In this document: piece after piece, positions 56,533 to 64,000 of the stretch
How the letters are laid out: each line of letters opens with the position of its first letter
Position numbering within the stretch: the stretch's first letter is position 1
Source: Actinacidiphila acididurans
GTDB taxonomy: Bacteria; Actinomycetota; Actinomycetes; Streptomycetales; Streptomycetaceae
NCBI RefSeq assembly: GCF_016918855.1
Contig: NZ_JADKYB010000009.1
Coordinates: 248,001-312,000, forward strand
Direction of reading: 5' to 3'
Length of the DNA stretch: 64,000 nt
The notes under the pieces: generated by a model
What the model saw: only the letters and a program-made list of their open reading frames with translations
What the model was told of the DNA's origin: nothing
Databases searched by the model: none
Made by a program: the position numbers and the translations under genes

Positions 56533-57510
56533 TCAGCGGGCGGTCTCCAGCGCGGCACGGGCCCGCAGGGCGGCCAGCGCCGCGCGGGCGCGGTGCAGCG
56601 GGGGCGGCGGTACCGTGCGGCCGGTGCCACGGGAGTAGTGGCGCTCGGCGCCGTACTGGAGCGCGGAGACGACCGCGGTGAGGATCACGTACCAGACGGT
56701 GGCGGTGAGCAGCAGGGGCACGATGTCGCCCGGATAGGTGCTGCCGAGCGTCTCCACGGTGCCGAAGAGGTCGAGCAGGGAGACGTAGAAGACCAGCGAG
56801 GTGGCCTTGACCAGGTTGATGAGCTGGTTGACGTAGGCGGGCACGATGACCCGCAGGGCCTGGGGGAGGACGATCCGGGTGAACCGGCGGTGGCGGCCCA
56901 TGCCCAGCGCGGCGGCGGCCTCGTACTGGCCGCGGTCCACGGAGAGCAGCCCGCCGCGGACGACCTCGGCGGCGTAGGCGGCCTCGTTGAGGCTGAGGCC
57001 GACGACCGCGACGGTGGTGCCGGTGGCCAGTTGCGCCTCGCCGGTGCGGAAGAGGCCGGGGCCGAACGGGACGCCGATGCTGAGGGTGGGGTAGAGGGCG
57101 CTGAAGTTGTACAGGAACAGCAGGAGCACGATCAGCGGGACGGAACGCAGCAGCCACACGTAGCCCCAGCTCGCGATCCGCAGCGCCGGGTTGGGAGAGA
57201 GCCGGGCCGCGGCCAGCAGGACGCCGCCGGCGAGCCCGAGCAGCGCGCTGAGGGCGGTGATCCTCAGGGTGAGGAGGAGCCCGTGCAGGACGACCGGGCG
57301 GGCGAACCAGTAGCCGAACCGGTGCCACTGGAAGAAGGGGTTGGTGACCAGGCCGTGCGCGGCCTGGGCGCACACGACCAGCACGGCGCTCGCCGCGGCC
57401 CAGCGCCAGGGGTGCCGCTGCGGCACCACGCGGATACCCGGCGAGACCCGGGGCCGCCGGTCCGGTGTCGGCAGCGGCGGACCGGGGACAGGGGCGGCGG
57501 GTCGCGTCAT
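56533..57510 (-). CDS. Amino-acid ABC transporter permease
   Basis: 325 residues with a short Pro-rich N-terminus, then the His/Glu/Gln-type permease fold: LLLTLRITALSALLGLAGGV, and the EAA loop EAAAALGMGRHRRFTRIVLP, which contacts the ATPase. The C-terminal helices end near YGAERHYSRG. Paired with the binding protein downstream; no ATP-binding subunit is adjacent, so it must borrow one encoded elsewhere. Confidence 0.9.
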   Translation of the reverse strand: MTRPAAPVPGPPLPTPDRRPRVSPGIRVVPQRHPWRWAAASAVLVVCAQAAHGLVTNPFFQWHRFGYWFARPVVLHGLLLTLRITALSALLGLAGGVLLAAARLSPNPALRIASWGYVWLLRSVPLIVLLLFLYNFSALYPTLSIGVPFGPGLFRTGEAQLATGTTVAVVGLSLNEAAYAAEVVRGGLLSVDRGQYEAAAALGMGRHRRFTRIVLPQALRVIVPAYVNQLINLVKATSLVFYVSLLDLFGTVETLGSTYPGDIVPLLLTATVWYVILTAVVSALQYGAERHYSRGTGRTVPPPPLHRARAALAALRARAALETAR

Positions 57511-57642
57511 GCGGGTGATCGTGGTGGCACCGGACTGCGCGCCGCAATACGCGAAATTGCCCTGCCGAGCGTGAAGACGGGACGGTGGTCCCCTCTCGGG
57601 GCGCCACGAACGCGACCATGCACGACCAGGGCGTAGGGCGGT

Positions 57643-58722
57643 GTGGAACGCCGGATCGTCGGTCCAGCGTCGGTGCTCGTGCTGGGCAGTGTCTCTGCAT
57701 GGCACACGCGAGCTGGTCAGTTGAGTATCCGGCCGATCCGTCTGTTGTATCCGCCGGCCGCCTTCCTGTCGGTGCCAAGCTGCTCACCAGCCTCCCGGCC
57801 GCGCTCGTACTTCACCGAGGTGCCGCTGCCGGTGACCGGCACCTGGACCACACCGGGCAAGGGCGGCGTCCAGGCCGACATCGTGGTGACCGCATCCGGG
57901 GCCGGGGTGCCGCTGCTGTTCGTGGAGGTCGACAACTGCTTCGAGGAAGCCGCCGTCCTGGCGGACAAGGTCGACCGCTACGCGAGGTTCTTCGCCCGCA
58001 CCGCCAGGACCGACGGCCAGAGCATTGCGATGTGGCGGCAGCGCTGGAGCGCCCCGCCCGACCCCTACGGGGAGCGGAGCCTGCCGCCGGTGCTGCTGGT
58101 CTTCAACCCCGTCGGCCCCCGCAACCCCGACGCCACGACGCGGCAGATCGCGCAGCGCACCGTCCAGCACTGGGCGGGCGTCGACCACGACGACCACAGC
58201 ACCTACGACGGGCGCATCCCGCTGGTGGGGACCACCTTGGACCTGCTGCGCGAGCGAGGACCCGCGGGCCGGGCCTTCTGGCGCTTCGGCCGCCCAGGCC
58301 TCCAGCCGCTTCACGACGCGGTCGGCAACCCCCGCAAGGACGCCGCCGACGCCCGCCGCCGCGAGCAACGAGCCCGCGAGGAAGCCGAGTACCAGGCGGA
58401 GCAGACCCGGGCGCGTGAAGCGCGCCGGCCCCGCTGCAGCAGCTGCGGGGAGAAGTTCACCGACCAGCGGCGGGAAGAGGTCAACAAGCGCGGGTGGGAC
58501 GACGCCGACAGCCATCCGAAGCTGTGCGGGGACTGCAAGGAGTCGGCGATCGAGGCGGAGCAGGTCCGCAAGGCCGCGAAGGCGGAGGCCGCTCGGCTGC
58601 GGCGTGAGGCGGAGAAGGCCGCGCACGCCGCGCAGGAAGCCGCTGAAGCCGAAGCCGCGCAAGGCGAACCGGTTCCTGGGGCGCTTTCGTCCCTGACCCA
58701 GCGGCCGACGCCCCCGCGGTGA
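57643..58722 (+). CDS. Replication-relaxation-like protein, probably 5'-truncated
   Basis: About 359 codons; homology to the replication-relaxation family begins near codon 55 (TEVPLPVTGTWTTPGKGGVQ, then VPLLFVEVDNCFEEAAVLAD). Conserved: MWRQRWSAPPDPYGERSLPP and FWRFGRPGLQPLHDAVGNPR. A C-terminal zinc-ribbon-like CSSCGEKF...LCGDCKES and an Ala/Glu-rich helix follow. Full-length members carry an N-terminal winged-helix domain of about 200 residues, absent here. Such proteins occur on actinobacterial plasmids and integrative elements. A fragment of a second copy is at 3.2 kb. Confidence 0.6.
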   Translation: MERRIVGPASVLVLGSVSAWHTRAGQLSIRPIRLLYPPAAFLSVPSCSPASRPRSYFTEVPLPVTGTWTTPGKGGVQADIVVTASGAGVPLLFVEVDNCFEEAAVLADKVDRYARFFARTARTDGQSIAMWRQRWSAPPDPYGERSLPPVLLVFNPVGPRNPDATTRQIAQRTVQHWAGVDHDDHSTYDGRIPLVGTTLDLLRERGPAGRAFWRFGRPGLQPLHDAVGNPRKDAADARRREQRAREEAEYQAEQTRAREARRPRCSSCGEKFTDQRREEVNKRGWDDADSHPKLCGDCKESAIEAEQVRKAAKAEAARLRREAEKAAHAAQEAAEAEAAQGEPVPGALSSLTQRPTPPR

Positions 58723-58729
58723 GCATCGC

Positions 58730-58920
58730 GCAGCGCGCGGCCCGGCCCTGCGGGTACGCGCTCAGCAGCGAGTTGACGCACCAGCCGTTGCTGGGCAGGG
58801 CGGTCGGCGCACCCGGCGAGGTCTGCCCGTCGAAGCCGTACCGCCGGCCGACGCCGAAGTACGCGACCGCGCGGACCACGCCCGACAGGTCGTAGCCGGT
58901 GCCCATGAACTGCGCCCGGG
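58730..58920 (-). pseudogene. Unidentified coding remnant
   Basis: A minus-strand frame reads GYDLSGVVRAVAYFGVGRRY, GFDGQTSPGAPTALPSNGW and CVNSLLSAYPQ, which has the look of a secreted-protein core, but no start, signal peptide or family could be found. Confidence 0.3.
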
Positions 58921-59071
58921 CCCCGTCGGCGGTGCTGTGGGGCAGCGGGCCACCCCCCACTGCACCTTCACCGCCTGGCTCCCTCCCCTGCGAAGCGCCC
59001 GCGCCCCTGGTCACGGGGCGCGGGCGTCCGGCAGCGGCCCGGGTGGGACCCGAGCCGGGCGCAGGCGGCGG

Positions 59072-59665
59072 TCAGGCGTGCGGGAGGACGAAGTCGAAGC
59101 CCTGCGCGCTGTGCGCGCCGCCCGCGGCGCAGTGACCGTTGTCGGCGTAGCCGTAGAAGAACATCACGAAGCACTTCTGGCAGAAGCGCCAGTCGCTCTG
59201 GCTCGTCAGGGTGGCCGGGATGTCGTGCGGCAGGACGAAGACGAAGCCCTGCTCGATGTGTCCGCCGCCCGCCGGACACGGGCCGGGGCCGTAGTACTCG
59301 AAGTGCATGGAGTAGCACTTCGGGCAGAACCGCCAGTAGGACTGGGCGGTCGGGGTCGCCGCTCCGCCGTAGGGGAGGATGAAGTTGTACCCCTGGGGGC
59401 TGTGCGCGCCGCCGGCCGGGCAGCGGCCGTTGTCCGCGTAGCCGTGGAAGAACATGGTGTAGCACTTCTGGCAGAACCACCAGTCGCTCTGGGCGGTTCC
59501 CGCCGCCGGGGCGGCGGGGCTCGCGTGCGCCCGGCCGGGGACGGCGACGGCGAGGCCGATCAGCCCCGCCGTCACCCCCGCAGCCCTCGTGAAGAACGCC
59601 CGCCGCCCCGGGGACGCCACACTGTGTCCGTCCGGTTCGCTTCCGGGCTGGTGCGGTTGCTTCAA
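59072..59665 (-). CDS. Tat-exported protein with three WxFCxKC repeats
   Basis: 197 residues, TTG start at 59665 with GGAGGA 7 nt upstream. A twin-arginine-type signal (RRAFFTRAAGVTAGLIGLAV) precedes three near-identical repeats of about 48 residues: WWFCQKCYTMFFHGYADNGR, WRFCPKCYSMHFEYYGPGPC and WRFCQKCFVMFFYGYADNGH, each followed by AGGAHSxQGxxFxLP-like motifs. Each repeat has a CxxC plus a third Cys, so zinc binding or disulfides are likely. I do not recall a named function. Confidence 0.8.
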   Translation of the reverse strand: MKQPHQPGSEPDGHSVASPGRRAFFTRAAGVTAGLIGLAVAVPGRAHASPAAPAAGTAQSDWWFCQKCYTMFFHGYADNGRCPAGGAHSPQGYNFILPYGGAATPTAQSYWRFCPKCYSMHFEYYGPGPCPAGGGHIEQGFVFVLPHDIPATLTSQSDWRFCQKCFVMFFYGYADNGHCAAGGAHSAQGFDFVLPHA

Positions 59666-59975
59666 CGGATTCCTCCTCGCTGGATGGGAGCCGGATGGGA
59701 GCTCCTGACGGGCGTGCGGTCGTGCGGGTTCTGCCGGGTGCGGGCGCAGCCGTGCCCGCAACGGTGGGCCGAGGGGTTGCTTCCGCCGCCCGGCCGGTCC
59801 GTGCCGCGGGTGGTGGCGGGCCGGAACCGGCGGGCGGTGCGGTGGGTACGCGGGTGACACACAGGGGGCTTCGGGGAGACGGGAGCCGTCGCTGTCCGGC
59901 GCCTCGGTGCCGCCGCCGCGGAGTCCTCGGGAGATCGGCGCCGGAACCCGGAACCGGCATACCGGAAACGCACGT

Positions 59976-60164
59976 TCAACTGCTCGGCGCATTGCAGGCG
60001 GACTTGGCCGCGGCACCGGCCGCGGCGGGCGCCACAGCCGGTGCCTTCGCCTGCGCCTGTACCTTCACGGGTGAGGCGCCCGCGGTCGACGCGGAGGAGA
60101 CTGCTGATCCGACGAGCAGCGCGACGGGAGCGGCCGCCAGGGCGGCCAGGCGCTTCCGTTTGAT
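59976..60164 (-). CDS. Small secreted peptide with an apparent ATC start
   Basis: 62 residues: a charged start (IKRKRLAAL), a signal-peptide core (AAAPVALLVGSAVSSASTAG) and an Ala/Val/Lys mature part with one Cys (KSACNAPSS). GGAGG lies 6 nt before ATC at 60164, exactly where an ATG would be expected; no ATG, GTG or TTG fits. Either ATC is used rarely, or a G-to-C change has inactivated it. An alternative is that these codons continue a longer in-frame reading. Confidence 0.5.
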   Translation of the reverse strand: MKRKRLAALAAAPVALLVGSAVSSASTAGASPVKVQAQAKAPAVAPAAAGAAAKSACNAPSS

Positions 60165-60457
60165 GGTGCACCTCCACGAGGAATTCCAGGGTGGCCGGGG
60201 GCCGGACACGTGCACCAAGCTAGCCGCGGCGGGGTGACCTGTCGTGAGTAGTCGGCTACTCAAAGGTCCGCTCATCGCGGCGCCGCAAGGCCGGGGCGCG
60301 GCGCGTGCGCGCCCCGGCGTCGCCGGTGGGAGAGTCGGCCCTGCAGTTTTCAGCAGTCCTGCGACAAAGCGGCTGGCACAGGAGGGTGAGGCACAATGCC
60401 CGCTGATGGGCGATCGGGAACAGCCGTCGGGGCCGTACGCGCATACCGTCGGCGTAC

Positions 60458-60734
60458 CCGCCCGCCGCGGGGCGACGGCGCGGCTGAGGGCGTGGAGGGT
60501 GTCGGCGATGTTCAGCAGCCGGTAGGCCTGGGCGCGGCTGATGCCGAGTTCGCCTTCGGCGTAGGCGCCCCAGCCGCTGTAGCCCAGCGCTGCCCAGACC
60601 CGGTTTTCGTATACGGCGCGGGTCCGTTCGGCCAGCTGCGCGAGCGCACGGTGGGCACCCGTCATCGCCGCGCGCAGCTGCTCGGTCAGGCGCCGGGCCG
60701 CCACCGCACCGGCCGGAGCCGGCGAGGCGTCCAC
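60458..60734 (-). pseudogene. Plasmid-type helix-turn-helix protein, 3'-truncated
   Basis: About 92 codons: TEQLRAAMTGAHRALAQLAE, RTRAVYENRVWAALGYSGWG and AYAEGELGISRAQAYRLLNI. This pattern (Trp-Gly-Ala-Tyr then Ser-Arg-Ala-Gln-Ala-Tyr-Arg) marks DNA-binding proteins seen on Streptomyces plasmids. GTG at 60734 could be the start. Past Ala91 the sequence no longer looks homologous. Confidence 0.5.
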
Positions 60735-61135
60735 ACCTCCATCATCACCCCGCCCCGGGCGGCGGCAGGTGTGGCCTGCGGTGCAACCTGCTTGCACCGT
60801 AGGTCGGCGGCGCAGGCCAACCGGCCCGGCGGGAAGGCCGGGGCTGCCGGTTTCGGGTTTCGCCCCGGGCTTCGCGGCAGGGTTTGCCGAAGGCATCCCC
60901 CGGCGTTCTCCCCGAGGGTTCGCCGGGCGTGTCGCCGGGGGCCGCGCGGCGGGTTTGCCCTCCTCTTGGCTGCGGTGCTTGTTTCCGCAGGTCAGCTCCG
61001 GGTGCAACGGGTCCCGGAACACCGACACCTCTTCCTGTTCCTGAAGCAGGAAGAGGCCATCTTTTCCTCACTTTCCGGGGTGGCTGAGGCCAGGCGGCCC
61101 GAGCGGGGCCCGGGGGCGTTCGGGGACGGGTCGGT
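60735..61135. other. Repeat-rich stretch
   Basis: 401 bp. Between about 60860 and 60965 degenerate repeats of GGGTTTCGCC/GGGTTTGCC-like units occur, giving Pro/Ala/Gly-rich frames on both strands. No gene is convincing. Confidence 0.35.
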
Positions 61136-61360
61136 TCACCGGTACCGGCGCGAATCCGGTGGCCGGTATGCCCGGGAGACCGGCTTGCCGGAGGTGGCCG
61201 GGGTGAGCTTCGCCCAGGAGCGCCGTGCGGTCGCTCCGCAGGGGTGCGGCGACCGCGCGGACGCGCGGCCGGCCTCCCGCTGGCGAACCGTCCCGTCATG
61301 GAGTTCCACCCGTACCGGCGGCCCGTCGGCCTGCGGCACATCCTGCGGCCGGCCCGCGTC
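61136..61360 (-). pseudogene. Remnant resembling the 54.8-kb DUF6233-like gene
   Basis: QADGPPVRVELHDGTV matches QTDGPLVKVTLHDGQQ of the remnant at 54.8-55.3 kb. Some 50 further codons run to a stop at 61136 with poor similarity. No start. Confidence 0.35.
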
Positions 61361-61716
61361 CTCGCTCACGGCTCCACGCCGGTTCGACACCCCGTTCGGT
61401 TCCGCGGTGGAACAGCTTCCGCTGCTGCACCCGGCGGGTGTTCCGCGGGCATCACTACCGCAGGTCACAGTGCTCGCCGGACGCGCAACTGGGCCGGGGA
61501 GACAGTCAGCGCCAGCACGCCGCCCATTGAGCCAGCGGCGGTATTGACGAAGGTCGGCGAGCTCCCTCTGGAGCTTCCTCGCCCTCGCGACGCTCCTGGC
61601 CGTGGAGGCGGTCGGCCTCGGGGCGGTCCGTCCCGGCGAACACGCCCGCCGGAGTTCGTGGTTCTGGGAAGTGGCCTCGCGTCAGGTTCGCCGACGCCGT
61701 CGTGCGGAGCGAAGAG

Positions 61717-61752
61717 GACGGGTCGTGCACGATCGTCCGTGCGCGACCCGTC
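61717..61752 (-). terminator. Terminator of the chitinase gene
   Basis: GACGGGTCGTGCACG pairs with CGTGCGCGACCCGTC (one mismatch) around a 6-nt loop, 40 bp after the chitinase stop. Confidence 0.8.
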
Positions 61753-61791
61753 CCCTGCCGGCTCGTTCAATCTCCGGGAGCTTGTGGAAAG

Positions 61792-63099
61792 TCAGTACCC
61801 GAGGGTGCTCAGGAACTTGTTGGTGTACTGGAGCGGCGTGGTGCTGGGGACCGAGTTGCACGTGGGCGAGGCGTAGGAGGCGGAGCAGGGCGTGTCGCGG
61901 TCCAGCGACCAGTAGTGCAGCCCGGCCAGGCCGTTGCTGACCGCGTACGACGTCAGCGTGCTCACGTCCGCGACGGTGAAGGTCTCGCTGGTCGCGTCGT
62001 TCATGCCGATCATCGGAGTGACGGCGATCTTGCTCGCCGGGACCCCGTAGGTGTGCTCCAGGTTCTTCACTGCCTGGATCGCCGACTGCGCCATCTGGCA
62101 GCTGCCGGAGGTGACGACGCACACGCCGCTGGACGCGTTGCCGTAGTCCATGGTCATCAGGTTGATGACGTACTTCTTCAGGCTCGAGCCGAGCACCGCC
62201 CTGACGACCGTGTTGCCGAGCGAGTTCACGCCGCCGTAGCTGCCGTCGGACGCCCCCAGCGTGGCGAGGGTGAACGAGAACTGCAGGTTCGGGTACTGCG
62301 CCTGCGCCCCGGCCGCCGCGTTGACCAGGCTCTGGATGTCCGACGCGGACTGGCCGCCCTCGATGTCGAAGTCGACGCCGACCAGGTTCGGGCTGGCGTA
62401 GCGGGCGATGAACGACTCCATGCCCGCCGTCGAGCCGCAGGTGAAGGTGCCGGCCGCACCGCCGGTGGACACGACGTAGTTCAGGTTGGCGGCGTGGAGC
62501 TGCGGCACGTTCTCGGCGGCCCAGTTGGCGCCGGACACGCCGCCCCAGTTCTCGCTGCCGCAGGCGCCGGTGGCGAACGCGACGGTGAGGGCGGGCAGCT
62601 TCGGGAGGTGCTGCGACACCAGGCTGCCGGAGCCCACCACCGGCTGGACGGAGCCGGCCGCGGCCGACTGCATCTGGTAGGTGTTCCAGTTCATGTTGAT
62701 GGTGACGTCTTTGTACGGGCTGAAGAGCAGGCCGCTGGCCGAACCCGTCCCGCCTCCGCCCGTCCCGCCCGTTCCGCCGCCTCCGCCCGTCCCGCCGGTT
62801 CCGCCGGTTCCGCCGGCACACGCGCCGTTGGACGTCCACGGCTGTCCGGAGCCGCTTCCGCCGTTGCTGGTCGCCGGGTCGTTGCCCTGGGTCCAGTAGT
62901 TGGCGGTGTAGTTGGTCCCGTTCTCACTCGCCTGCTGGCCGGCGGTGTAGACGGTGCCGGAACTCCACGCCGAGGCGCAGGTGGCGGCCGCCTGGGCGGT
63001 GGGCGCCGAGGCCACGGCGAAGGCCACGCCGCCGACTGTCAGCCCGAGCGCCGAGCCGGCGACCAGAGCTTTGCGCAGAATCAGTTGTCCGACTCGCAT
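61792..63099 (-). CDS. Secreted GH18 chitinase with CBM5/12
   Basis: 435 residues. Signal peptide (VAGSALGLTVGGVAFAVASA), a chitin-binding CBM5/12 (about residues 39-93: CASAWSSGTVYTAGQQASEN, YTANYWTQGNDP), a Gly/Thr linker (94-118), then GH18 (about 120-435). The GH18 active-site motif reads VGVDFDIEGGQ, giving the DxxDxDxE Asp and Glu. Hydrolyses chitin by substrate-assisted catalysis. It is preceded by two DasR-type operators and followed by a terminator. It starts with ATG at 63099. Confidence 0.92.
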   Translation of the reverse strand: MRVGQLILRKALVAGSALGLTVGGVAFAVASAPTAQAAATCASAWSSGTVYTAGQQASENGTNYTANYWTQGNDPATSNGGSGSGQPWTSNGACAGGTGGTGGTGGGGGTGGTGGGGTGSASGLLFSPYKDVTINMNWNTYQMQSAAAGSVQPVVGSGSLVSQHLPKLPALTVAFATGACGSENWGGVSGANWAAENVPQLHAANLNYVVSTGGAAGTFTCGSTAGMESFIARYASPNLVGVDFDIEGGQSASDIQSLVNAAAGAQAQYPNLQFSFTLATLGASDGSYGGVNSLGNTVVRAVLGSSLKKYVINLMTMDYGNASSGVCVVTSGSCQMAQSAIQAVKNLEHTYGVPASKIAVTPMIGMNDATSETFTVADVSTLTSYAVSNGLAGLHYWSLDRDTPCSASYASPTCNSVPSTTPLQYTNKFLSTLGY

Positions 63100-63189
63100 G
63101 GACCCTCCAGGGGTGAGCGGAGCGCCTGCCGTCGCGGCCCTCGCAGGGCCGTGGACGGCAAGGCCCCCGCTGTGTATGTGGGGGAACGG

Positions 63190-63205
63190 AGTGGTCTTGA
63201 CCAGT
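63190..63205. promoter_or_regulatory. DasR-type (dre) operator, distal
   Basis: AGTGGTCTTGACCAGT matches the dre consensus AGTGGTCTAGACCACT at 14 of 16 positions. In Streptomyces, DasR releases dre sites in response to N-acetylglucosamine-derived sugar phosphates, and chitinase genes are known targets. Confidence 0.8.
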
Positions 63206-63211
63206 TAGCCG

Positions 63212-63227
63212 ATTGGTCCAGACCAAG
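63212..63227. promoter_or_regulatory. DasR-type (dre) operator, second copy
   Basis: ATTGGTCCAGACCAAG, again close to the dre consensus, 22 bp (two helical turns) from the first. The pair also forms the direct-repeat pattern known from Streptomyces chitinase promoters. Confidence 0.75.
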
Positions 63228-63266
63228 TTATAGGAGTGGTGAGCGAGCCGGTCAAGGCTTCCGCGC

Positions 63267-63500
63267 CTACCGGCGCATCTCCAGCTCTGTCAGCTCCTGG
63301 CGCCGCTCCGCGGTCAGCTTGTCGGCGCGGCGCCTGGCGTTGTCGACGAAGGTGTGCCGAGCTTGTGGGGAACGTCGGCGACTTCTTCGACGTGTTTGCG
63401 CGGGACCTGGAGGTGGCCGTGGGGAGTGTGGAACTGCTTCGCGGGGCGAGCGTTGGCCGCCGGCTTGTCCGCGCTGTTTCCGACCGTGCTCCCGGCGCAT
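63267..63500 (-). pseudogene. Helicase-associated-domain remnant
   Basis: Two frames give KQFHTPHGHLQVPRKHVEEV then LGTFVDNARRRADKLTAERR and QELTELEM, matching the helicase-associated (HA) domain that recurs in actinobacterial DEAD-box proteins. One frameshift lies near 63360. No helicase core. Confidence 0.6.
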
Positions 63501-63667
63501 CAGGACCAGTGCCGGTCCACTGGCTGACCTGGCGGTAGGACGAATCTAGGACGGTTCAGGGACCGGTGACCGTAGCGTCACGGCCGGGCGGTCGGGGGCA
63601 ATGGCTTGAGGCCGAGGCCGACCCGTTTGCCGAGCGCGGCAAACATCACAGAAGCGAAGCAGGGGGC

Positions 63668-64000
63668 ATGATGGTACGTCGAATCGCTCGGCTGGCGGTT
63701 GCCGCGAGTGCGGCGGTGGGGCTGGGGCTCGGCTTCACCGGATCAGCGAACGCCGACACCACCGTTCCGTGGTGGGCATACAACGGGAACCAGCCGAACT
63801 GGACCTGCGGTGGTACGCAGCCCTGGCCCGGCGGCGTCTACACCAACTCGTGCGTCGCGGTAACCGGTGACTACTTCCAGTCGGTTGTCGTGCTCACGGT
63901 CCATTCAACGCAGTGGGCCGACGCTACTTCCCAGGACATGCTGAACAACACCAGCATCGATCAGCGCGAGTGCGCGGGCACCCTGACCTACGGCAGTTAC
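63668..64000 (+). CDS. Secreted protein, incomplete at the window end
   Basis: At least 111 residues, cut by the end of the window. A signal peptide (IARLAVAASAAVGLGLGFTG, cleaved near SANA) is followed by an aromatic, Cys-containing region (WWAYNGNQPNWTCGGTQPWP, YTNSCVAVTGDYFQSVVVLT). Two ATGs (63668, 63671) follow AGGGGG. Family not recognised. Confidence 0.7.
   Translation, partial: MMVRRIARLAVAASAAVGLGLGFTGSANADTTVPWWAYNGNQPNWTCGGTQPWPGGVYTNSCVAVTGDYFQSVVVLTVHSTQWADATSQDMLNNTSIDQRECAGTLTYGSY

Overview
The window is high-GC actinobacterial DNA and reads as a Streptomyces or close relative. Codons are strongly G/C at the third position, GTG and TTG starts are common, and many genes overlap by GTGA or ATGA. 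The regulators are typical of the genus (TetR, MarR, LysR, HxlR, WYL, Rrf2, ECF sigma). There is a GH6 cellulase behind CebR-type boxes and a GH18 chitinase behind DasR-type boxes. No rRNA, tRNA, CRISPR array, replication origin or biosynthetic gene cluster was found. The mix of small regulator/enzyme pairs, secreted hydrolases, degraded insertion sequences and broken genes suits an accessory chromosome arm.

Layout. 0-9 kb: CGNR regulator, alpha/beta hydrolase, an AKR/ADH remnant junction, a VOC protein, a Phd/RelE toxin-antitoxin pair with its own operator, a quinone-oxidoreductase/TetR pair with two identical-type operators, an IS1380 remnant, an ECF sigma/anti-sigma pair, a lipoprotein and an IS701 remnant. 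9-20 kb: TetR/metallo-hydrolase, VOC/MarR, the cellulase, TetR/Ddn-like reductase, MDR reductase/LysR, an OYE-like protein with altered active site, and an SDR/HxlR pair. 20-33 kb: a fumarase-malic enzyme operon, DUF1003, a PNPOx-like protein, a truncated SDR, a membrane protein, SnoaL-like/WYL, aldehyde dehydrogenase, and Rrf2/SDR. 33-46 kb: aldo/keto reductases, a 945-residue secreted beta-propeller phosphoesterase, a lipoprotein, IS5 debris, a SpoIIE phosphatase, and a TetR next to a 45-bp dyad that precedes a hydrolase-VOC fusion and a membrane protein. 46-52 kb: an IS-rich scar (IS701, ISL3, IS5) holding a truncated STAND ATPase module. 52-64 kb: a permease/lipoprotein pair, an amino-acid ABC binding protein plus permease without ATPase, a replication-relaxation-like protein, a secreted triple-repeat Cys protein, a small secreted peptide with an apparent ATC start, the chitinase, and a secreted protein cut by the window end.

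How the genes work together. The commonest unit is an oxidoreductase, glyoxalase-fold protein or hydrolase beside a one-component regulator, usually divergent, with a clear inverted repeat between them. These look like independent stress or xenobiotic-response cassettes. The cellulase and chitinase carry recognisable sugar-responsive operators (CebR and DasR types). The fumarase-malic enzyme pair would channel fumarate to pyruvate. I saw no unambiguous new multi-gene system. The best candidates are the 43-46 kb hydrolase-VOC fusion operon with its unusual operator, the triple WxFCxKC-repeat secreted protein, and the degraded STAND ATPase module.
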